Shown here in pieces: positions 58,277 through 64,000 of a DNA stretch of 64,000 bases (its first letter is position 1; each line of letters opens with the position of its first letter). Position numbers and translations under genes: made by a program. Under the pieces are notes generated by a model that was not told the DNA's origin, searched no databases, and was given only the letters and a program-made list of their open reading frames with translations. This stretch comes from Litoreibacter ponti (GTDB lineage Bacteria; Pseudomonadota; Alphaproteobacteria; Rhodobacterales; Rhodobacteraceae). Location of the stretch: the NCBI RefSeq assembly GCF_003054285.1, contig NZ_QBKS01000002.1:930001-994000 (forward strand). Reading direction: 5' to 3'.

Positions 58277-60362
58277 CGCGGGCCTCCGGCTGCAAGACGA
58301 AGGCCACCATGCTGTCGGCCGCGACCGTGAAGCGCGTGGCGGTCTCGCCCTCGACACCCGGGCGCGCGGTATCGACCCCAAGGCTCCACGCCCATCCAGA
58401 AGACACCTTGGGCAAAGTGACCTCGACCGCTTCGCCCGCGTTCAACGCAATATAGACCGCGGTCGTCTCCAACCCGTAATTCGGCGTGCCGGAGGCCATG
58501 CGCATCTCGGCGCAGACCATCTTGCGGCTGTCGTCCTGCCAGTCTTCAACGCCCATCGGCGCACCATCTGGGCGCAGCCAGAACAGGTCCTCCAGACCGT
58601 CAGAAACGCGCTCGCGCGAATGCAAAAACCGCTTCTGCCGCAGGATTGGCTGGGCCTTGCGCAAGGCGATGAGCTGCTTGGTAAAGGCCAGCATCTCGGC
58701 ATCGGCGCCGGGCCAATCGACCCATCCGATCTCGTTGTCTTGGCAATAGGCGTTGTTGTTGCCGCCCTGGCTATTTCCCAGCTCATCCCCGGCCAGGATC
58801 ATCGGCGTGCCCTGAGACAGCAGCAGTGTTGCCATCAGGTTCCGCCTGCGCCGGGCGCGCGCCGCATTGATGGCATCGTCTTCCGTCGGACCTTCCACAC
58901 CGAAATTGTCTGAGTAGTTCTCGCCATGACCGTCGCGCCCACCCTCGCCATTGGCCATGTTGTGCTTCTGGTTGTAGGCGGTCAGATCGGCCAGCGTGAA
59001 GCCGTCATGGGCGGTGATCAGATTGACAGACGCGGTCGCGGGTCGGCCCGAATGGTCGAATTGCTGGGCAGAGCCCATCACCCACCCGGCGACCTGTCGG
59101 GACTGCCCCGCATCGCCGCGCCAGAAGCGGCGTACCCCGTCGCGAAACTTGTCGTTCCATTCGAGGAAAGGCGGCGGGAAGGCCCCGACCTGATAGCCCC
59201 CGGGGCCGATATCCCACGGCTCCGCGATCAGCTTGGTGCGGGTCAGAACCGGGTCTTGGCGGAGCGCATCAAAGAAGGCCGCGCCGGGATCGAAGCCCGT
59301 GGCCGTGCGCCCAAGGGTCGAGCACAGATCGAAACGGAAGCCATCGACGCCCATCACCTCCACCCAGTAGCGCAGGCTGTCCATCACCATGCGCAGCACC
59401 ATGGGATGTTCGAGGTTCAGCGTGTTGCCGGTGCCGGTGTCATTGATGTAGTGGCGCTGGTCCTCATGCAGCCGGTAGTAGCTAGCATTGTCGAGCCCGC
59501 GAAAGCTCAGCGTGGGGCCAGTGTGATCACCCTCGCAGGTGTGATTGTAGACCACATCCATGATCACCTCGATCCCTGCGGAATGCAGGCGCGCGACCAT
59601 GTGCTGGAACTCCCAGATTTGCCCTTGGGAAAGGTAGCGCGGCTCGGGCGCGAAGAAGCCCAGCGTCTGGTAGCCCCAGTAATTCACAAGCCCTTTGTCG
59701 ACCAGAAAACGGTCGTTCAGAAACGCCTGGCTTGGAAGCAGTTCGATGGCGGTAATGCCAAGGTCTGTCAGGTGATCCAGCATCCGGTCAGACGCGAGGC
59801 CAAGAAACGTCCCCTTCGGCTCCGCCGCAGGATGCAAGGCGGTCAGGCCCTTCACATGGGCCTCGTAAATGATTGTCTGGTCGATCGGCGTATCCGGCGG
59901 GGTCGTCTCGCCCCATGCGAAGCTGGGGTCTTCGACCACACAGCGGGGCATATACGGCGCGCTGTCACGCGTATCGAAACTGAGGTCCTTGTCCTTGTGG
60001 CCAACGGTGTAGCCCATCAGCGCGTCGTGCCATTCGGGATGTCCCGTCAGCCGCTTTGCATAGGGATCGAGGAGCAGTTTGTTGACATTGAAGCGGTGCC
60101 CGTCCTTGGGCGCGTAGGGGCCGTCGGCCCGGAACGCGTACCGCTGCCCGGGACGCAGGCCGGAGATATATCCATGCCACACCTCCCCGTCGCGCTCGCG
60201 CAGTTCCAACCTGTGGGTCTCGGTCTTTCCGTCCGGAGAGAAAAGGCACAGATACATGCGCCGCGCGTGGCCGGAGAAAACGGCAAAATTCACGCCATCG
60301 CCGTCAAAGGTCGCGCCAAGCGGAGCGGCGCGCCCCTCGGTCATCGAAAGGTCAGGGGTCAT
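58269..60362 (-). CDS. glgX: Glycogen debranching enzyme GlgX
   Basis: It hydrolyses alpha-1,6 branches of limit dextrin. The 697-residue protein has an N-terminal CBM48-like domain and a GH13 barrel: GFRFDLCSTLGR with the nucleophile, LIAEPWDIGPGGYQVG with the acid, and ITAHDGFTLADL. IYEAHVKGLTALHP is the isoamylase-type starter motif. The ATG overlaps glgA (ATGA). Confidence 0.95.
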   Translation of the reverse strand: MTPDLSMTEGRAAPLGATFDGDGVNFAVFSGHARRMYLCLFSPDGKTETHRLELRERDGEVWHGYISGLRPGQRYAFRADGPYAPKDGHRFNVNKLLLDPYAKRLTGHPEWHDALMGYTVGHKDKDLSFDTRDSAPYMPRCVVEDPSFAWGETTPPDTPIDQTIIYEAHVKGLTALHPAAEPKGTFLGLASDRMLDHLTDLGITAIELLPSQAFLNDRFLVDKGLVNYWGYQTLGFFAPEPRYLSQGQIWEFQHMVARLHSAGIEVIMDVVYNHTCEGDHTGPTLSFRGLDNASYYRLHEDQRHYINDTGTGNTLNLEHPMVLRMVMDSLRYWVEVMGVDGFRFDLCSTLGRTATGFDPGAAFFDALRQDPVLTRTKLIAEPWDIGPGGYQVGAFPPPFLEWNDKFRDGVRRFWRGDAGQSRQVAGWVMGSAQQFDHSGRPATASVNLITAHDGFTLADLTAYNQKHNMANGEGGRDGHGENYSDNFGVEGPTEDDAINAARARRRRNLMATLLLSQGTPMILAGDELGNSQGGNNNAYCQDNEIGWVDWPGADAEMLAFTKQLIALRKAQPILRQKRFLHSRERVSDGLEDLFWLRPDGAPMGVEDWQDDSRKMVCAEMRMASGTPNYGLETTAVYIALNAGEAVEVTLPKVSSGWAWSLGVDTARPGVEGETATRFTVAADSMVAFVLQPEARDG

Positions 60363-61777
60363 GCGGAGGATACAAGCTCTTGGAACAGATCAGCATAGCG
60401 AGCCGCAGATATATCCCATCCCACGGCCTGCGCCATCGCGTTTTGCTGCATCTTGCCCCATGTCTTTGGGTCGCGAAATGTTTCGCACATCTGGGTCAGT
60501 GACTGCTCCAGCGCCTGACGGGTCACCGGGTGGAACTGGAAACCGGTGGCCACCCCGCTTTGCATCGCCGCGGGGCTGGCGGGGATCACCGTATCGGCAA
60601 GACCGCCTGTCAGCGAGACCAGCGGCAGCGTGCCAAAACGCAGCCCGTACAACTGGGTCAGCCCGCATGGCTCAAATCGCGACGGCACCAAGATCGTATC
60701 CCCGCCAGCGATCAGGTCCCGCGCAAGCGCCTCGTCATAGCCGATGCGGACCGCCACATTCTCATGCTCGCCTGCCGCGGCGTGAAAAGCACGCTCCAGC
60801 TCAGCATCGCCGCTGCCCAGAAGCGCCAGTTGCCCGCCGCAGTCGAGAAGCGTGGGCAGCGCGTCGAGCAACAAATCAAGGCCTTTCTGCTCCGTCAGGC
60901 GAGAGATGACAACGCACAGTGGTCCCTTCGCGTCCGGCAGGCCCATCTTCTTGCGCAATGCCTTCCGCGCCCGGACTTTACCACGTGGCGTCTTGAAAGG
61001 TGGGGTCCAGACATCGGTGTCGATACCGTTCAGAATTCCCACGAGATCAGCGCGCCGCTCGCGCAGCACGCCATCAAGCCCCATGCCGAATTCGGGCGTC
61101 ATCAGCTCGACCGCATAGGTCGGACTGACCGTCGATATCTTGTCTGTCCAGACCAGCCCCGCCTTGAGCGCGCTGATCTTGCCGTAAAACTCCAGACCCT
61201 CATGGTCGAAATATTCCGATGGAAGCTCCAACCGGTTTAGCATCTTTGCAGGGGCGAGACCCTGAAATGCGATATTGTGAATGGTCAGAAGCGTCTTCAC
61301 CCGCTCCGCGGCACCGCGGCGCTTGAGGTAGAACGGCGTAAGCCCCGCTTGCCAGTCATGCAGGTGCAGGACTTGTGGCACCCATTTTCCGACGCCCTGT
61401 TCCCCGATCCGCGCCGCGGCCATCGATAGGGCCGCGAACCGTTCCGGGTTGTCGGGCCAGTCATTGCCGTCTTGGCCAAGGTAAATGCTGCCCTCACGGT
61501 CAAAGAGATGCGGCGCATCGAGCACGTAAAGCACCGTGTCGCCCAGCTTTCCCTGCCGGATTACGGCCTTCCCGCCAAACAGCGCACCAAGATCAGCGAC
61601 CTTACGGGCGCGTTTTCCGATATGGGCCAGCACGGCAGGGTAGCCGGGGATCAGGGTCCGCATCTCGACGCCATGGCCTGCCAGCGCGCCTGGAAGAGCC
61701 CCCGCGACATCGGCGAGGCCACCGGTTTTCACCAGCGGCACACATTCCGACACGACCGAGAGAACGCGTAGGCTCAT
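60359..61777 (-). CDS. glgA: Glycogen synthase (ADP-glucose)
   Basis: It extends alpha-1,4 glucan from ADP-glucose. The 472-residue GT5 protein has the ADP-glucose binding motif PLVKTGGLADVAGALP near the N-terminus, LLTIHNIAFQGLAP, and the C-terminal LVPSRFEPCGLTQLYG. The ATG overlaps the glgC stop (ATGA, 61774-61777). Confidence 0.96.
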   Translation of the reverse strand: MSLRVLSVVSECVPLVKTGGLADVAGALPGALAGHGVEMRTLIPGYPAVLAHIGKRARKVADLGALFGGKAVIRQGKLGDTVLYVLDAPHLFDREGSIYLGQDGNDWPDNPERFAALSMAAARIGEQGVGKWVPQVLHLHDWQAGLTPFYLKRRGAAERVKTLLTIHNIAFQGLAPAKMLNRLELPSEYFDHEGLEFYGKISALKAGLVWTDKISTVSPTYAVELMTPEFGMGLDGVLRERRADLVGILNGIDTDVWTPPFKTPRGKVRARKALRKKMGLPDAKGPLCVVISRLTEQKGLDLLLDALPTLLDCGGQLALLGSGDAELERAFHAAAGEHENVAVRIGYDEALARDLIAGGDTILVPSRFEPCGLTQLYGLRFGTLPLVSLTGGLADTVIPASPAAMQSGVATGFQFHPVTRQALEQSLTQMCETFRDPKTWGKMQQNAMAQAVGWDISAARYADLFQELVSSA

Positions 61778-63042
61778 GCGATCGATTCAGCTCGCTTGTC
61801 GAGCATTGGCTGCGTGATCAGCGTGACCCCACCTTCTGAGACGCGGAACCACTTGGCATCCTCGTCCGGGTCCTCGCCCACGACAAGGCCCTGCGGGATC
61901 ACCACACCGCGGTCGATGACTACTTTCTTCAGTCGAGCGGAGCGTTCCACCGTCACATTTGGCAGCAAAACCGCATGATCCAGCTGGGCGTAGGAGTTGG
62001 TGTGGACACCTGTGTGGAGCAGCGAATTGCTGACCTCGGTGCCGGAGATGATACATCCCCCCGCCACGAGAGAGCTGATCGCCGTTCCGCGACGCGCATC
62101 CTCGTTGTGGATGAACTTCGCGGGCGGCACGCTTTCCGAGTATGTCCAGATCGGCCAGTTGCGGTCCCACAGATCGAGGTCCGGGGAAAAGTCCGTCAGG
62201 TCGATATTGGCCTTCCAGAAGGCGTCCACAGTGCCCACGTCGCGCCAGTAGCTCGGCGCGTCAGTCGCATGTTTGACGCAGGAACTATCGAACCGGTGCG
62301 CCACCGCTTTGCCGTTCTTGACGATCTCGGGGATCAGATCCCCACCAAAGTCATGGGTGGAATCCTTGTTGTCGGCATCCTGCAACAGCAGCATCCGCAA
62401 GAAGGACCACTTGAAGACGTAGATTCCCATCGAGGCCAGCGTCTTGTCCGGATCTTCCGGCGTGCCGGGCGGGTCGGCAGGTTTCTCCAGAAACGAGGTG
62501 ATGATGTCCTTGTCGTCGATGTCCATCACACCGAAGGCGGATGCCTCCTTGCGCGGGACGGTCAGACACCCGACCGTGACGTCCGCGTCGGTTTCCACGT
62601 GTTGGCGGATCATCAGCTCATAATCCATCTTGTAGATGTGATCGCCCGCCAAGATCAGCACGTAGTCCACGTCGTAGCTGTCCACGATGTCTATGTTCTG
62701 GGTCACGGCGTCTGCGGTGCCGAGATACCATTTGTTCTCCGCCACCCGCTGTGAGGCAGGCAGGATATCGAGATATTCGTTCCGCTCCGCGCGAAAGAAG
62801 CTCCAGCCGCGCTGGCAGTGCCGGATCAGGGAGTGCGCCTTGTACTGCGTTGCGATCGCCATCTTTCGGATGCCGGAGTTCAGCGCGTTGGACAGCGCGA
62901 AATCGATGATCCGGGTCTTACCGCCGAAGTAGACCGCGGGCTTTGCGCGCACATCGGTAAGCTCTTTCAGGCGGCTCCCCCGCCCCCCCGCAAGAACAAA
63001 GGCCATGGTCCGATTGGACAGCCGATTTGGTGAGTTTGTCAT
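61774..63042 (-). CDS. glgC: Glucose-1-phosphate adenylyltransferase
   Basis: It makes ADP-glucose, the committed step of glycogen synthesis, and is usually regulated allosterically. The 422-residue protein has AFVLAGGRGSRLKELTDVRAKP, WYLGTADAVTQNIDI, LILAGDHIYKMDY and a left-handed helix C-terminal domain. GGAGG lies 5 nt before ATG 63042. Upstream 64 bp separate it from glgB. Confidence 0.96.
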   Translation of the reverse strand: MTNSPNRLSNRTMAFVLAGGRGSRLKELTDVRAKPAVYFGGKTRIIDFALSNALNSGIRKMAIATQYKAHSLIRHCQRGWSFFRAERNEYLDILPASQRVAENKWYLGTADAVTQNIDIVDSYDVDYVLILAGDHIYKMDYELMIRQHVETDADVTVGCLTVPRKEASAFGVMDIDDKDIITSFLEKPADPPGTPEDPDKTLASMGIYVFKWSFLRMLLLQDADNKDSTHDFGGDLIPEIVKNGKAVAHRFDSSCVKHATDAPSYWRDVGTVDAFWKANIDLTDFSPDLDLWDRNWPIWTYSESVPPAKFIHNEDARRGTAISSLVAGGCIISGTEVSNSLLHTGVHTNSYAQLDHAVLLPNVTVERSARLKKVVIDRGVVIPQGLVVGEDPDEDAKWFRVSEGGVTLITQPMLDKRAESIA

Positions 63043-63106
63043 ATGGTCCTCCCTCCGTGCGAGCCTCTGCTCGCAGTTCTTTTTCGTCGTCACGTTTCGG
63101 GTCGCG

Positions 63107-64000
63107 TCAGTCCTTTTTCAGGAAAATCGTGGAAAGTGGTGGCAGCGTCAGTTGCGCACTGGCTGGCTGGCCGTGGGACGGCTCCGGCTTTGCCGTCACC
63201 TTGCCCAGATTGCCGCGATCGGCCCCGCCATAAATCCCGGCGTCGGAGTTCAGAATTTCCGACCACGCGCCTTCGGACGGCAATCCAAGCGTGTAACCCG
63301 TCTGCTCCATCGGCGTGAAATTACAGATCACGACGATATCTGCATCGTCGGCGTCGCCGCGCCTGATCCAAGCATAAACGGATCGATCGGCGTCGTTGGC
63401 CTCGATCCACTGGAAGCCGCGCTCTTCGCAATCATACTTGTGCAAGGCCGGATGGGCCGCGTAGGCCTTGTTCAAATCGCGAACAAGGCTTTGCACCCCC
63501 CCGTGGCGCGGCGTCGCCGCCGCATCCCAGTCGATCTGGGCGTCGTGGTTCCACTCGTGCGCCTGCGCGAACTCCTGACCCATAAAGAGCAGCTTCTTGC
63601 CGGGGTGTCCCCACATAAAGCCGTAATAGGCGCGCAGGTTCGCAAAACGCTCCCAATCATTTCCCGGCATCCGGCCCAGCATCGAGCCTTTGCCGTGCAC
63701 CACCTCGTCATGGCTTATGGGCAGGATGAAGTTCTCCGAAAACGCGTAATGCAGACCGAAGGTCATCTGGTGGTGGTGATGCTTGCGGTAGATCGGGTCC
63801 TTCTTGATGTACTCAAGCGTGTCGTTCATCCACCCCATGTTCCACTTGTAGCCAAAGCCAAGACCGCCCTCATGCACCGGGCCAGACACTTTCGGGTAAG
63901 AGGTCGACTCCTCAGCAATGGTCATGATCCCCGGCTGGGCGCCATAGGTGGTGATGTTCATCTTCTGAAGCATGTCGATGGCTTCGTAGTTCTCGCGGCC
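63107..64000 (-). CDS. glgB: 1,4-alpha-glucan branching enzyme, C-terminal part (5' end outside window)
   Basis: It makes alpha-1,6 branches in glycogen. Only the last 297 residues are in the window, with reading continuing past 64000 (GRENYEAIDMLQKMN). Visible motifs are IMTIAEESTSYPKVSG with the catalytic Glu, LPISHDEVVHGKGSMLGRMP with the conserved His-Asp, and the C-terminal beta domain. It is the first visible gene of the glycogen operon. Confidence 0.95.
   Translation of the reverse strand, partial: GRENYEAIDMLQKMNITTYGAQPGIMTIAEESTSYPKVSGPVHEGGLGFGYKWNMGWMNDTLEYIKKDPIYRKHHHHQMTFGLHYAFSENFILPISHDEVVHGKGSMLGRMPGNDWERFANLRAYYGFMWGHPGKKLLFMGQEFAQAHEWNHDAQIDWDAAATPRHGGVQSLVRDLNKAYAAHPALHKYDCEERGFQWIEANDADRSVYAWIRRGDADDADIVVICNFTPMEQTGYTLGLPSEGAWSEILNSDAGIYGGADRGNLGKVTAKPEPSHGQPASAQLTLPPLSTIFLKKD

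Overview
The window is a G+C-rich, gene-dense stretch of bacterial chromosome. Gene content, protein sequences and gene order point to an alphaproteobacterium of the Rhodobacteraceae/Roseobacter group. The evidence for this is an aa3-oxidase subunit IV microprotein, COQ9, a VPLPA-CTERM exosortase substrate, a DmdC-like acyl-CoA dehydrogenase, a plant-type glutamate-cysteine ligase, a pyrB/pseudo-pyrC pair and several short proteins that I know only from this family. About 63 genes can be supported. I saw no rRNA, tRNA, CRISPR array, transposase or phage gene.

Layout. 1-9 kb: housekeeping and redox genes, namely the VPLPA-CTERM tail, quinone reductase, COQ9, rpsU with promoter and terminator, a lipoprotein, oxidase subunit IV, an acyl-CoA dehydrogenase/metallo-beta-lactamase-fold/DUF6173 operon, Sua5, YqgE and an orphan DsbD N-domain protein. 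9-16 kb: an RND efflux permease and adaptor, then UDG-hypothetical-moaB. 16-20 kb: pyrB, a degenerate stretch, two small membrane proteins, a catalytically dead dihydroorotase homologue, plsY and DUF805. 20-27.6 kb: rsmE-hypothetical-gshA, ubiA, an OmpA-like envelope protein with a coiled-coil partner, and pgsA-moaD-moaE. 27.6-39.7 kb: an accessory sugar-acid catabolism region with a LacI regulator and operator, an ABC importer, a cytochrome b561, gluconokinase, a gluconate-5-dehydrogenase-like SDR, a GlcG-like protein, SMP-30 lactonase, a P1/DmpA peptidase, a second SDR and an aldehyde dehydrogenase. 39.8-47 kb: panB-panC, a TPR/GT41 O-GlcNAc-transferase-like protein, an M20 deacylase and uvrC behind a structured AT-rich leader. 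47-52.4 kb: the operon SppA, zinc-ribbon microprotein, CaCA antiporter, FolM-like SDR, and on the other strand a class III aminotransferase and a PlsC-like acyltransferase. 52.4-64 kb: one minus-strand glycogen operon, glgB(partial)-glgC-glgA-glgX-malQ-pgm plus a GH13 enzyme that is probably a glucosylglycerol hydrolase.

How the genes work together. The glycogen operon covers synthesis (GlgC, GlgA, GlgB), debranching and disproportionation (GlgX, MalQ) and entry into glycolysis (Pgm). The terminal GH13 gene would add recovery of glucose from a compatible solute. The 28-39 kb region can import a sugar or sugar acid, oxidise aldoses or lactones to gluconate-type acids and phosphorylate gluconate.

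The chromosome is tightly packed. Many same-strand neighbours overlap by 4 bp (ATGA, GTGA or TTGA). Seven of ten convergent junctions have no spacer at all, and five of those use a palindromic stop arrangement (CTAG or TGATCA). No completely new defence or mobile system is visible. The observations I rate highest are the dead PyrC homologue beside pyrB, the GH13 gene in the glycogen operon, the GT41 protein, the palindromic convergent stops and the structured leader of uvrC.
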